Under the pieces are notes generated by a model. It searched no databases, was not told the origin of the DNA, and saw only the letters and a list, made by a program, of their open reading frames with translations. Shown here in pieces: positions 11,471-24,164 of a DNA stretch of 64,000 nt (its first letter is position 1; each line of letters begins with the position of its first letter). The DNA comes from Vandiemenella viatica. Lineage: Eukaryota > Arthropoda > Insecta > Orthoptera > Morabidae. The position numbers and the translations under genes were made by a program. The stretch lies in assembly GCA_031002005.1 (NCBI GenBank), contig CM061920.1, positions 111,838,095-111,902,094 of the forward strand. The letters run 5' to 3'.

Positions 11471-12145
11471 AATCTGTGTGTAGAGCTTAAACAATGATTA
11501 AAGGGACGGACTGAGGTTTTTCTAAATCTGTGTAAAAACGGGTGAGCACTCAGCAGTTTATTGAGTATAGCCCGTACCCGCAACTTCGTACGCGTGGATT
11601 AAGAATTTTTTTGCCAGAATTAAATATAGAATGTTGTTGGTAACGAAGGATTGGTCCCAAACAATATCGAGTCGTAATAATATGACAGGAAAGCTAACAC
11701 TATATCATCGTACCGTCGAACCTGTCTCTTGAAGAGAATCAATTTCCAACATATTTCTGTCACCATTCGATAAGGTCTCAAAATTTCGTGACTACAACTG
11801 TTAATCATACTGGAAAAAATATCCTGTGCCCTTCATACCGATTTCCTTATAAAATTCCATCACAACGATATAGCCATTTAGTCGTCAAAACGTAACAAAA
11901 AGACAGAGACTTACTTCCGTATTTATAAATAATATTACTGTGGTTCACACTCACACACTGACTGCGAACAACATCTGAGGGATAATTATAACGTAAAAAA
12001 GTGTACATCTACAACATTGCAAGACTACCTACGATTTGCCTCGCATTGCACCCGTAAGTTTCTAATATCTACAGTTTAACATTCAATCCGAATAACCCAT
12101 GGCCCAGGCCTGATTCTTACGATGAAAAATTTTTTAAAAAATCTT

Positions 12146-12215
12146 AGGCTCCACGGAGATTTGAACCGGAGACCAAGACGTTCGTAAGCAAGCGCTTTAG
12201 CCACTTAGCTGCCAG
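12146..12215 (-). repeat. tRNA-like segment in repeat copy 1
   Basis: The minus strand has box-A-like GTGGCTAAAGCGC and box B GGTTCAAATC, about 40 bases apart. The acceptor arm does not pair well, so it is a tRNA-derived repeat rather than a functional tRNA gene. Confidence 0.6.
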
Positions 12216-12748
12216 CTAACTTCACGTAAAAACGGTACGGAGACGTCCACATCCAACGTGTCTGTCTATCGCCGTATTTCGAAGTTATGAGGCAACTTGT
12301 GTTTATTTATACAGATAATTTTTTCAACCAAATTTAAACAGTATTTTTCTCCTTGTTTCAAAGGATAAGTGTGCAAAGTTTCATCAAGATAGGATGAAAA
12401 CTGATGATTGTATGAAGAACAAACAATGTCTAGTGCCCTCCCTACAGATTTTCTAGTCAAATTCCGTCAATATGGGTATAGGCATTTTAATTGTCAAACG
12501 TAACATAAGACAGAGACTTACTTCCGCATTTATAGTATTCCTACTGCAGATTACACAAACACTGACTACGAATCACCCCTGATGGATCAATATAACGTAA
12601 AAAAGTGTACATCTACTGTATTGCAAGACTACCTACGAATTGCCTCAGGTTGCACCCCTACCTTTGTGATATTCTACAGTTTAAAATTCAATCCGAATAA
12701 CCCACGGCCCAGTCCTGACTCTTACGATGAAAAACAATTTTTAAAAAT

Positions 12749-12819
12749 CTTAGACTCCTCGGAGATTTGAACCGGAGATTACAACGTTCGTAAGCAAGCG
12801 CATTAGCCACTGACCTGGC
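12749..12819 (-). repeat. tRNA-like segment in repeat copy 2
   Basis: Diverged counterpart of the segment 603 bp to the left, with the same box B (GGTTCAAATC) and a weaker box A (GTGGCTAATGCGC). It lies in the same place in its repeat unit, so it was present before the duplication. Confidence 0.6.
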
Positions 12820-13068
12820 AGTCCACTACACGGGAAACACGGTACTGAGACGTCCATATTAAACGTGTCTGTCTATCACCGTATTTCGAAGTTATGAGAC
12901 AAAATGTGTTATTTATACAGATAATTTTTCAACCAAATGTAGTCAGGATTTTTTCACCTTGTTTCAAAGGATAAGTGTGCAAAGTTTCATCGAGATCGGA
13001 TGAAAACTGTGGATTTGTTTGAAGAACAAACAAACAAACAAACATACATTCATCTTTATATATAAAGA

Positions 13069-13105
13069 TTAGCTGACGGGGACCAACTTCGCCGAGTCTT
13101 TGGTT
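13069..13105 (-). mobile_element. Helitron 3' terminus (minus strand)
   Basis: Read on the minus strand this ends GGTCCCCGTCAGCTAA followed by T. It resembles the insect Helitron ending '...GGGTCAGCTAG|T', a CTRR end inserted before T. The body would extend to higher coordinates, but its 5' end was not found. It lies against a TATATATAAAG flank. Confidence 0.5.
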
Positions 13106-13697
13106 TTTTTTATCAATGCAGCTCATATTTATCTCCCAACTACCTGTCACTTCAATTTCTAGCTAAGTCCTGCTGCACATTGTGTCAAATGAAATCGTGT
13201 TTGTATTCAATTTTATAGCTATTATATTTATAATACACTTTTTGTATACGACATTTCTTTTCTTGCCTTCCTTTGCTATTATATAGGTTTTTTGGGGCTG
13301 GAGACACGTGAGCTGGCATACACATTTTAATTCAATAACCTTTATATGAAATATCAAAAGATGAATGAGTTTATTCGAACTAAATTACATAAATTGCTGA
13401 AACAGGCTGAGAGCAATATACGGCTTTAAATACATAGGCCTATTGTAATTACATCAGATACGACTTCCTCAAAACTGAATCTAATGAAGGACTACTCGTG
13501 GAACTCCACACCTCAGAAACATATATTGTGAACGCAGCTTGTTAACATTCTAAATTTGTAGATTATTTATTTTAGCAGGAAAATTGTTCGTTAAGTAAGT
13601 ACAAATTTTGAAGGGGGATCATTGCGGGGCCCCTCAAGCCTGGGGCCCCCCCGCGACTGCGGTTATTGCGGTGCCTTAAACCGGCCTTGAAACTAAG

Positions 13698-14316
13698 TAA
13701 ATTTCAAGCGCCAACACCAGATTTGACATTAACTCAACGAGTGTTGTTATTAGGAGTAGTTGTCGTTTATTGTAATTTGACTGTTATTAAAATATACTTA
13801 CAGCAAAATTTTATTCTCTAACACATCAGTACGAAGCTCATCGAAAACAAAAGAATTTTAATTTCACTAATGGAGTGAAACATAAAAAATGATGTCATGG
13901 TAAACGAGATTTTCATATCGTAACAAACATATATTTATATCGATATGTAGAAATGAAAATATTTGTTTCGTAAATCTGATGATAGTTCTACTGAAGATAA
14001 ATATACTGCATTATTAAAAAACTAACTGAAATCGTAGCGGAAATTAACGCTGCTGAATGGTTTAATGTGGAGGAAGCAATGCGATTGGAATGTTGGTAAC
14101 CATTTTCTAGTGTAATGTTAATGCATGTCTAAAAAATTACCTGGAAATGTTAATTGATTAATAAATCAATGTTTTTATTCTATGAAATTGTTAGCTTTTT
14201 TGATAAACTATTGTTACTTATATTATATTTTTGTGAAAAGGGATTTCTTTTCGAGGTATTTATCTTTTTTCCCAATTTTTTTCTTTAAGTCGCGTTGACA
14301 TCGCCGCAAAAAGATT
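13698..14316. other. No recognisable feature
   Basis: AT-rich sequence to the right of the hAT duplication. No motif was seen. Confidence 0.5.
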
Positions 14317-14317
14317 G

Positions 14318-14452
14318 GGGACTAGGATCGGAATTCGGTCATGACTATCCCGGTATTCGTCAGGAGTGATTTCTGTAAGCCATGGAAGTTTGGATTGGCG
14401 GAGTGGGATTTGAACCAGCGTGATCACGAATGACAGGCACGCACACCGGGCT
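14318..14452 (-). repeat. SINE family A, diverged
   Basis: Contains the 'GGAATTCGGTCATGAC' body segment, 'AGGAGTGATTT', a shortened 'GCCATGGAAG' segment and the box-B region (plus strand GGGATTTGAACCAGCG). The head follows. No A-tail or duplication is visible. Confidence 0.65.
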
Positions 14453-15031
14453 AGGTTTTGAGATACTGAAGATAATTTTGGGTTATGCTGTAGAACTCTT
14501 ATTTAGATTACGGATTACAAAATACATAATTTCATGGGTTGTGCACCGAAATAAGACAAAGAAATTCACTCCTGATTTTAACAATAGGCTGTGTGAACTT
14601 AGCGCTGCTATGGAGAGGACGGAGCGAAGAATATTACTCTCGCTTTTATCGACCTTTTCCAGACTTCTGTGCTTTGCAACCCCGACCTGCCGGAAGAAGT
14701 TTATCGCTTACGCGCGTTGTTATCTGGATGTCGTAAGAGCAGGGTGACTAAGTTGAGCTCCTCAGGTCTACAGAGCAGGTCGTCTTTAAGTGGTGCTGAT
14801 CGAAGACAGCCGTGGGCGTCTCCTTATTTGAGTACACTGACTTGTGATATCAGTTACCTAGCCTACACTCAAAATTCACCCCCTTATGACACCGTTACAG
14901 ATTTCATTTCATGATCACTGCTAATACAAGATTATTTAATATCAAGTGCCTGGGTTACCGATCTTCGCTCCGCATCTTTCGATTTCTGTACAATATGCAA
15001 GATTTTGCGTGAAGTTTGATTAAAGTTAAAA

Positions 15032-15140
15032 GTTCAAAGAGAAGCTTAACTAACATCAGTAGGCTCATTGGTACATAAAACTCCTACGAGATGAGGTTTG
15101 AGCCATTTCCGAGATACTAAATACAAGAATTTCTCGTGTG
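15032..15140. repeat. Dispersed repeat, left copy
   Basis: Matches 15958-16055 with the blocks CTCCTACGAGATGAGG (there CTTCTACGAGATGGCG), 'GAGCCATTTCCGAGATAC' and 'ATACAAGAATTT'. The two copies flank the Helitron remnant. Confidence 0.65.
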
Positions 15141-15142
15141 TG

Positions 15143-15146
<4 letters not shown>

Positions 15147-15180
<34 letters not shown>
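15147..15180. repeat. Poly(T) run
   Basis: Uninterrupted T-run of more than 30 bases. It may be the A-tail of a minus-strand retroposon, but no body was recognised beside it. Confidence 0.9.
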
Positions 15181-15184
<4 letters not shown>

Positions 15185-15377
15185 GAAATTTTATTCAAAT
15201 CGCTAGAGCCATTTTTGAGAACGTTCCAGTTTGCCACCTCATAAATTGCTTTTAAAATAAAAATGCATTTAATTTGTTAAATAGAAATCTTAATGCTAAT
15301 CAGGGAATAATTAATGGTCAAAGATTTACTGAGGCGAATACATCATTAGTGTTAAATTCATTCACTCCGATAAAACT

Positions 15378-15660
15378 ATGCTCATTCCCCGCATTAATAC
15401 CACACCTTCTGATACAACCGTGCCTTTAAAAATGATAAAAAATAATTCCGAATAAAAGCAACCTTCGCAGTGACCATTAATAAAGCACAAGGCCAGACGC
15501 TTCAAAGTGCAGGATTGTGTTTTTTCGTATTAACATGGCTACTTCACGAGTTCGTAGATTCAGTAATATTTCTGTTAGTGTTAAAGGCACATACAGTCAA
15601 AAAGTAAACGATGATCTTATTTATAGATGCTAATAATGTTTGCAAAGAAGCTTTGTAGGA
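15378..15660 (+). pseudogene. Helitron helicase C-terminal remnant
   Basis: Three short consecutive frames give the end of a Helitron Rep/helicase. The first is MLIPRINTTPSDTTVPLKM, matching the 'LIPRI...SD...PF' block. The second is ATFAVTINKAQGQTLQSAGL, the highly conserved helicase block with FAVTINKAQGQ. The third is MATSRVRRFSNISVSVKGTY, matching 'LYVALSRVRRF' and the strand after it. Two frameshifts and a stop separate them, so it is dead. All upstream Rep and helicase motifs are missing. The combination of all three blocks in the right order makes a PIF1-type helicase from a Helitron the clear reading. Confidence 0.88.
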
Positions 15661-15882
15661 AGTTTGAAAACATCACATCTGACAAAGCCAATATTTATTT
15701 TTTAAATATCTACTTTTTAAATGATTTACAATTAAACAAATAATATTTAGTGATAACGACTTCTTACAATAAAAGTGATATTTATTGCTATTCTTCAAAA
15801 TAAAATACCTTTCATGAATAAATATACTTGGAGTTACTTATTTCCACATTTTTATATTACCATTCGGTGACCGACAATGATA

Positions 15883-15912
15883 CTGTGCGAAATATTCACA
15901 CAGGTCAGCTAG
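15883..15912 (+). mobile_element. Helitron 3' end: hairpin plus CTAG
   Basis: About 220 bp after the helicase remnant lies a short inverted repeat (CTGTG...CACAG). It is followed by 'GTCAGCTAG' and then T. This is the Helitron arrangement of a 3' hairpin, a CTRR end and a T of the target. It is in the expected orientation for the helicase fragment. Confidence 0.6.
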
Positions 15913-15957
15913 TATACAACAATTCTTCGTTTAAAGATATGAGAGTTCCTTGCTCTA

Positions 15958-16055
15958 ACCAAAGAGAAACCTAACTAATATCAAAAGGCTTACTGGTACC
16001 TGAAACTTCTACGAGATGGCGTTAGAGCCATTTCCGAATACAAATACAAGAATTT
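15958..16055. repeat. Dispersed repeat, right copy
   Basis: Right partner of 15032-15140, in the same orientation and roughly 75-80% alike by eye. A third related stretch ('AAATCGTTTGAGCCGTTTCCGAG') is at about 16139-16165. Confidence 0.6.
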
Positions 16056-16169
16056 TTATAAAATCTCCCTTTTGCAGGGAAGACACCTAGATAGATAAAC
16101 TTGCAAACAGAACGTTATCCAAATATGAAATTTCAGCCAAATCGTTTGAGCCGTTTCCGAGATACCAAA

Positions 16170-17582
16170 TAAAAATTTATAAATAAGAATGGCTCGTTTA
16201 ATGGTAGATTAGAAATGTGCAAATGCAGGATAATTTATAAGGAATGTAAAACTGATTTCAGTTTCATACACTTTTCCAATGAAGCAAATCGAAAACTTCG
16301 ATTGTACTGAAGGTTTATGTTGTACCACACTATAAGTAGTATTTAAATAAACATGCGTTCATCTGATTCGATCGTTTTATTTGTATATTAATAAGTCCAT
16401 TCTAATGAATTGTCTGGCTAGAAACTAAAACAAATTTGTAGAGAAATCGTATTCGGAATAAAGGAGCAAAACTAAAATTTTTGGATTATCGTGTATAGAT
16501 GCACTCGTGAATCACACGTCGAATCCAGATTGTTTGAAACCCCCCGTTAGCATGTCAATTTCCAAGTTAGCTGGATATTCATTTTACAAAATACACTTGT
16601 ACTTGAATATGGAAGTAATCAGCTGCGCTTAATGTGTTAATTAGGTGTTCGAGGCCATTGTTAATCTAACTACGTATTTAACTAATAAAAAGTTATCAGA
16701 AAATAATGTGAAATTCTAGGTCGTAAGATTCGAAAAATTGAATTCTGCATGCAATTTAAATATCGTTTATGGATATTTGCTATGTATATAAAGCAGAATT
16801 ATGAATTTGGAAATGAATGAACCTTAGGTATTAAGATATAAGAATCTGAACAAGAGGAGGATAGATTTAAAAAAATAATGTTAGGTTTTAATAGATACGA
16901 GATTTCCTTACTATTAAGGATGTACATGACTTTTTCAGCATTACATAATACAGAAATTACATGGTTCGTTATAAATCTTATACTGACAACAGAAAAACAA
17001 GAAGCTAGCTATCACAAATTTAGCTATCGAACTGCGAAGGAAATCACTTGACAAACTACGTGACAGAACTACATAAGACAATGATAAAACAATACGTGAC
17101 ATTATGGGGACACAAAATTAATGTATTAATCGCTTTCAATAGTGAGTGAAGTCATATAACTATTCATCTCGTGCCGCCAATCCGTTGCATTTCTGCAGGA
17201 AATTCCGGCTTACGATTTCATCTTCAATTCCTGGTATCTATTATAATTAACATCTATTATTTTTGAGCTTGCTTACTTGAAGTAAGATGGTTGCACGGGT
17301 TCTATTGCCTTTCTTTTATCCATTTAATTACTCCTTTCTCATAATTTTGATAATTTATTAAGATTGTCACATTTCAGTGGGATTGTCAGGGGATAAATCA
17401 GGAACAATTAACAGTGTAAAATATATATCCAAATATACCAAGATTTAAATAAGTAGGCTAACGTGAATAGGATAGGGATACTGAGGGGTAAGACTACTAG
17501 TATTATGAGATGTGTGAGTTATGGTAAAGAGTGTGATGAAGGAGGCGCAACATGCCGGGTTGGAATTCATGCAGGTTCTCAG
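16170..17582. other. No recognisable feature
   Basis: AT-rich sequence without family motifs, tRNA-like boxes or terminal repeats that I could pair. Confidence 0.5.
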
Positions 17583-18736
<1,154 letters not shown>

Positions 18737-18759
18737 GTATTGAGTCACCATGACAGGCC

Positions 18760-20265
18760 GTAGTTGAACCACGCTATGATGTGGGTAAACGTGGAGATGG
18801 TGGTGCTGCTTAGACAAGGCAATAGTTCCTGCATGGGCCTGTGTAGGATGGGTTCATCAGGAGACGCTGTCTACAGTTTGACAGACGGTAGGAGGCTGTA
18901 CTTTATGAGTGGTTAGCTGTGGCTTTAGAGGGAATCAGTTTCAGTTACGATGGGGTTAAGATTATGCCTTTTTGTTAGAGCCTAATGGTAAAGGCATAAA
19001 AATAGGTGACCAAAGGGATACGGATGCACGCTGAGAAAAATTATAAATACTAAGGAAGTATTTGAAGCTGACGAAACAATGAAACCGTGGTGGTGGTGGG
19101 GGAGGGGGGGAGGGGGTAACATGACAAGTGAAGAGTAATTATGAGACTATGATCAACTCAGTTAATAGTAAACTGTAAGAGTGTAATGAGCAAAGTAATA
19201 TCATTTGTTAACTTAACAGAGATGCACAAATCACAAGTAGTTATAGGAGTAGAAAGGAAGAAGAGATTGTCAAGCAAGGAAGAAACGCTAGACACTGAGG
19301 TTTTCCCCGATGGGGACAAAATTTGCTGTACATTAGAGTTAGAGATAGGGGGGAGGAGTAATTCATATTGGTCAACAAAGACTATTACAGTTCACTGGTG
19401 TTCGTCGATCATGACTTAAATTTGTCCCCAATTATGAGGGAACTGATATTAATAACAGAAGAGAAGAGGTTTGCAAATACTTTAGTGAGCGCAGGAGGTA
19501 CTACAAACATCACAGAGTAGAGCACAAAGGGACAAAACATTTTGGATATAATTCAAATGAGCCTTGATGATAATTTTGTGAAGATTCAGGTTACAGGAGG
19601 AATAAACGAACATAAAGCAATTCTGATGGATATAAAAGGTTCAGTAAACCACTGACCAAAATTGAAGGTCAATTAAGTACAATTATATAAAGGGACTTAT
19701 GTCAGAACTGAAAAGAAATATTTCAGGAAATAGTTCAGTATGTTTTAGGATTTGAAATGCAATATCAGAAGAGCTAGAAGTAAAAACAAGAGGGCCCGAG
19801 AGTGGTGTATTGGGAGCACCGTTCTTCACTATTCTAATGATTGATGTGTTAATGGTTTACAGTCAGTTGCCTAAAGATGACATAACCTTGTATGATACGA
19901 ATAAAACTGAAGAGGACCGTGAACTGTTAAAGGCGGTTCTGGATAGGTGAATATTAAATGAAATTAAATGCCAAGAAGAGTCAAGTTATTAGGCACATAC
20001 ATAAAAAAACAAAGATATTATATGTTTATAGGGCGAAAGAGGAATTTCTAATTGAAGGCCTAAAGTGTAAATATCGTGGTCTAACACTTTATAGAAATCT
20101 CGTTTGGGCGGGTCGCATTGGGCAGGTGTTATTGAGAAGTTTAAAAATTCATTTATTGCAGAGGGAGATAAGGTGATGTACCAAGTTAGTGAGGGTGTTG
20201 GGTTACTGATGAGACCATTATTTGAATATGGTGGTGTGGTATGAGACCCACATTTTCGGTATATT
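18760..20265 (+). pseudogene. CR1-like LINE ORF2, heavily broken (second copy)
   Basis: This is the same LINE family as 31050-34885 but more decayed. Shared protein segments include the endonuclease end (INEHKAILMDIKG at about 19600-19640, versus ISDHNAVLMDIRG in the other copy). The RT segments follow from about 19800. One of them reads 'LIEGLKCKYRGLTLYRN' at 20050-20097, versus 'LVEGLKCKYLGIRFDNK'. Near the end is 'MRPLFEYGGVV' at 20210-20240. The FADD box is lost and many stops and frameshifts are present. The upstream part (18760-19180) is included only because nothing else explains it. It ends abruptly, with no tail seen. Confidence 0.75.
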
Positions 20266-23200
20266 TATAGCTATATTTGCTGGTTTGAAATTAGTTGTAC
20301 CTCGTTGTTTCTTGACTGTTTGTTTTGTTGTTTCCTGTACTTTCCTCTGTAAGAGATTTCAGACTCTCGACCGTTAATACGGTGTTAAGGATTCTCGCAA
20401 AGACGCCTCACAATTTTTAGGGTTTCGCAGCCCGTACTCACTGCCCAATAAATCATCCAATTTTGCACTGTTTGCGGTGAAATTTCAGAGGAAGATATAT
20501 TCTGTTTACTGCAAAACCAATATGTAGAAAAAAATCCAAAAAATAATGTGTTGTAAATCCCACTCCAAAAACAGAAATAAAAATTTCCCCATACACCCCT
20601 TCGAGTGTGCTACAGTTTGAGTTATTCAAACGTGCAATCAATGTTGTATTCAACGTTTTTATTTAATTGGTTATTTTACGAGATATGAGCTCTGAAAGTC
20701 GGTATAAAATATACCTCTGCCCATAATTTTCGAACTACATGACTATAAAATCTCAGAAATGTAATATGATGGTACTTAAAGGGGCGTTCAACAAATTTCG
20801 TTTTCGATTATATTCATTGATAAGTTTTTTAGATTTTCACATTATTTTGTTATTAACAAACAGGCTAGCAATTCAGCCACCTTTGCATCGTTTTTAATGT
20901 ATTCTATTGACCACAGAATAGATACATTGATTAGAGGTTAAAAATAAATTGAGAACCCCCCCCCCAATTTAAAAAAGAAAGTAGTTTTTCTTGCTTACCC
21001 CGTATTGCGTGAAAAAGCTGTACAGTTATCCAGTAATGGGATTAACATCATTGTGGAAATTTTTTAGGTATGTATTTTGCGATATATGATAATGTCGACC
21101 TTGGTTTATACCTACACGACGTTATTACGACTGCTTATTTGGCTGTTTTTCTGTGTATGAATTTTCCGCTGTTTTTTAAGAAATGTTGTTCGACATTGTT
21201 ACGTATTTTTCCGTTTCACGCATTTATTTTTGAATTCAGCAGTTACAGAATACAAAAAACGAAATACATCCCCTTTACAGCTTAGTTACACCAAAGTTAA
21301 GATACCAACCAGAAGTAGCACACTACATCAAAGAAAAATACTCCATTAACAATGATTGTACTCTTCGTTCCAAGATCTGTCAAATATTATCACCAATTCA
21401 TGTGTGGATATTTCGAATGAAGCGCTTTGCGTTCGTATGAAAGAACAGAGTAGTATATCATAGTATGAAAGCTACGTAATCTAATGGTACGTCAGACAGT
21501 CAAGTGTCTGATTTTTTATTCAGTTCTTTTGTTTTATAAAGACTGTCATGTTAAGATGAGTGCTGATTGAGCTGACGGTTAAATGGTTTGGCGTCATGAC
21601 TTTGCAGGGTGTGGAGTCATTACAGACAGTGCACAAAGCGAAGTGGCCTGGTTAATATTCAGGATAAATCGTCAAAGTCCATAGCAACGTGTTATCATGC
21701 GCGGTCCTGTCTCACTCTGTTTACCTTACGTTTTACCGTGGGATTTACACAAGAAGAATGCAACAAGTACTCACAGCCTTGTCGCGTGGAATGCATGGTA
21801 ATCTTTAAAGGCAGGTACCTCCCATACCAGAAGCTTGCAGTCATGGTCACAGCGGCTATAGTGCGCGTCACGAACGAAGGCGACCCAGTTCAGCGAGGCT
21901 TTGCGCAGGTACGTCATCGCTCTGCCAGTAGCCAATCGAATTCAGTAACAATCCAGCGCTTGTTGATTGCTGTGGCTGACATTCCTGCCTCTCTTAATAA
22001 TATTAACACAAAAAGCGCTGCTAAAACGCATATTATTATTTTTATCATCATTACACAGCAGTAATATTAGTAGTAGTAGCGTAATTACTATACTATCTTC
22101 CTCTACGTCACTCGTCTCCTGCTGGAAATGCGGCAACGTCGTATATCCTGTGTCCCTATTTCTGTCTCTCTCTGCGCCACCCGCCTTCGTTCGTGACGCG
22201 CACTATAGTACTCGTAGAACGGCAGGTAAGAACTGGGGAACAGTCATCCACAGTCCTGTGTTGATCCACGCGATGAAAACATCCAATTATTTATTTTATG
22301 CAGTATATTCAGAATTTATAACTTGCAGAATTATTAACTTCATAAAAAATTGATACGGCTGGGAAATTTTGTAAAATGAACTTCGCTTTCAGGACTGATG
22401 TGTATTTTTATAGTTTTCCCTACTTCAGTGAGAGTGATTTATACGTTTGTGTGTGCGTTTCTTTAATGTTAGTTTCAGTTTCATTTGTTTCCAATCTTAG
22501 GTCTGATCACCCACTAATACGATTCATTTTATTAGTTTTAATAACAAAAAAAAATTGCCCGCTCACACAGATAAGAAGCGGGAAATGGTATTAAACTTTT
22601 TATAGATTTGCTCAGATTTACTTGTGTTCGGCATTAACTTTTATCGAAAAACCAAACGCTGACATTTACTGCAAAGATTTTTCGGAGTCCTCCGATAACT
22701 CAACAAGTTTATCTTCCTTCTTTTCAGTAATAATAACAGTCTTCGTGTTTTTCACATATTGTCAATATTAGGATCTGTGACAGTCCTACTTCTACTGGCA
22801 GGTAGTATTATTACGTAATTTGAAGAAAAATTCCCTGAGAAAGCATTGGTATTGCAAAAATAATTTGATGTCCTTTCACAATGGAGTTCAGTGGATTATT
22901 TGCCGGTTGTTAGATTTATGTGCTAACCATCTAGTTGAGCCAGGAACTTTTAAATACGGAGAAAATTTTGTGACGCAGTGTTTTTTGGTGAACAGTTAGG
23001 TACACACATGCATTGAGGCGAGTTGAATGTAGACAGCGAGACGCCTTTCTTCGCTGAATGAAGTCTACGAGATGAGGCGCGCTGGCTTACCCAACCTCGT
23101 CCACAGCCTTCAAATTACACTGCTGGAGGAGAAAAGTCTGTTCAGCGCTTCACTTCAACAAGAAGATACCCAATACGGGGGAACACGTTCAACCGTATCA

Positions 23201-23505
23201 TGGCTGCTACAGCTAATATCTATGGATAACTATCTATGGATAACTTCCAAAATCCCACCTATCATCCATTACATCCACCAAGAGCAGCTTCGTTACCTAC
23301 AGAGCGTAACCATTTTTGAAGATGAGACAGGTTTCTCCATACGTTATGCAAATAGTGCTACCAAAATACATCAGCCAAGTAATCGGTGCTTAAAGGCACC
23401 TAAAATTCACTAGAACTATCAAAACAAGTTGTGATTGATTGTCGTCGAGATGGATCTGGTGTATCTCTTGCCTTTATCTGATCTTGTTACGAGGGGGAAA
23501 AAATG
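20266..23505. other. Long unassigned stretch
   Basis: No feature was recognised over about 3.2 kb. There is a short C-run at about 20957. Frames of 113-151 codons at 21609-22064, 21967-22353 and 23072-23413 show no family motif and no coding signature that I can defend. Confidence 0.45.
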
Positions 23506-23514
23506 GCAGTCATT

Positions 23515-23515
<1 letters not shown>

Positions 23516-23547
<32 letters not shown>

Positions 23548-23774
23548 CTGCTTAACGTCTTTTAACACTGAGGTCTTTAGAGACGGGAAAGGATGGGGAG
23601 CAAGGAATGGGAAGGATTCGGACATGGCCTTTTGAAGGAAGCATCCCGGCATTTGCCTGGAGTGATTTGGGAAACCATGGAAAACAAAAATCTGGATGCC
23701 CGGACGGGGATTCGAACCGGCGTCCTCCCGAATGCGAGGCGAGAACGGTAACCGTTACACCACCACTCTAGGTG
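23516..23774 (-). repeat. SINE family A, near full length with target duplication
   Basis: This is the best copy in the window. On the minus strand a tRNA-like head (box A around GTGGTGGTGTAACGG, box B GGTTCGAATCC) leads into the body. The body holds 'CATGGTTTCCCAAATCACTC' and 'GCCGGGATGCTTCCTTC'. It ends in an A-tail (plus strand T-run at 23516-23545). A perfect 10-bp duplication, GCAGTCATTG, flanks it at 23506-23515 and 23775-23784. It is a Pol III-type retroposon with no protein. Confidence 0.93.
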
Positions 23775-23919
23775 CAGTCATTGGGGACTGATGACAGAAG
23801 TGAAAACTTAAAACAGTGAGTATCATACACGCAACATGTCATACTTACAGCTACTAAATGATAACAATTCCGTGTGTTTGTAATGACATGGTGATAGCGT
23901 TTCTACTGACTGCGCATTC

Positions 23920-24160
23920 CGCTCCTGTATTAGCCGACTTAAGCTAACCCGGTAGTGCTACCAGGAACCGGGGACCTCCATTTTGTAGTGGAATACGAAC
24001 CACGGAAGCGTTCTGGCTTACTTCATATTACAGAGCAAGTTGTGCCAACGTTGAAGGTCAGGTCCATGACAATCCCAGTCGAGACAGTGATTTGAACCTA
24101 GGACCTTTCGTTTCTCGGTCAGACATTTTAACCACTGTGCCACCAGATCACTACAGAGGT
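23920..24160 (-). repeat. SINE family B
   Basis: The tRNA-like head is on the minus strand, with box A TGGTGGCACAGTGG and box B GGTTCAAATC (plus strand GATTTGAACC at 24085). Downstream it carries the family block CGTGGTTCGTATTCCAC, also seen at 47200-47406 and, altered, at 63545-63826. No tail is visible in this copy. Confidence 0.75.
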
Positions 24161-24164
24161 ACTG

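Larger units (their letters stand above)
11823..13044. repeat. Two head-to-tail copies of a ~607-bp repeat
   Basis: Copy 1 starts at about 11823 and copy 2 at about 12430. They share long blocks, for example GTAAAAAAGTGTACATCTAC at 11996 and 12598. Both also carry a 'TTTCAAAGGATAAGTGTGCAAAG' block, at 12355 and 12962. Copy 2 ends in (CAAA)n at about 13024-13044, like the tail of a retroposon. Each copy carries a tRNA-like segment on the minus strand. It could be a dimeric SINE-like unit or a Helitron-captured repeat; I cannot tell. Confidence 0.85.
11247..13689. mobile_element. hAT element, 2,443 bp, non-autonomous
   Basis: The left end is CAGGGTCGGCTTAAGGAA, and the right end reverse-complements to CAAGGCCGGTTTAAGGCA. 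A perfect 8-bp duplication AAACTAAG flanks it (11239-11246 and 13690-13697). The CAGGG start and 8-bp duplication are typical of hAT. GGGGCCCC-type motifs lie near both ends. The interior holds a microsatellite, a tandem 607-bp repeat and a Helitron end, so it has been a target itself. No transposase sequence was recognised. Confidence 0.88.

Noticed and set aside
11219..11583. Several overlapping frames rich in Cys/Val or Thr/His
   Set aside because: They are translations of the AC microsatellite.
12146..12819. Functional tRNA genes
   Set aside because: Boxes A and B are present but acceptor arms do not pair and the segments sit inside a duplicated repeat.
14430..14914. Frames of 105, 65 and 81 codons
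   Set aside because: They begin inside a SINE copy and overlap in three frames; no family motif.
21609..22353. Frames of 151 and 128 codons on the plus strand
   Set aside because: They overlap each other, are of low complexity, show no motif and no splice-site logic; likely chance.
23072..23413. 113-codon plus-strand frame
   Set aside because: No recognisable domain and no start context or neighbours that suggest a gene.
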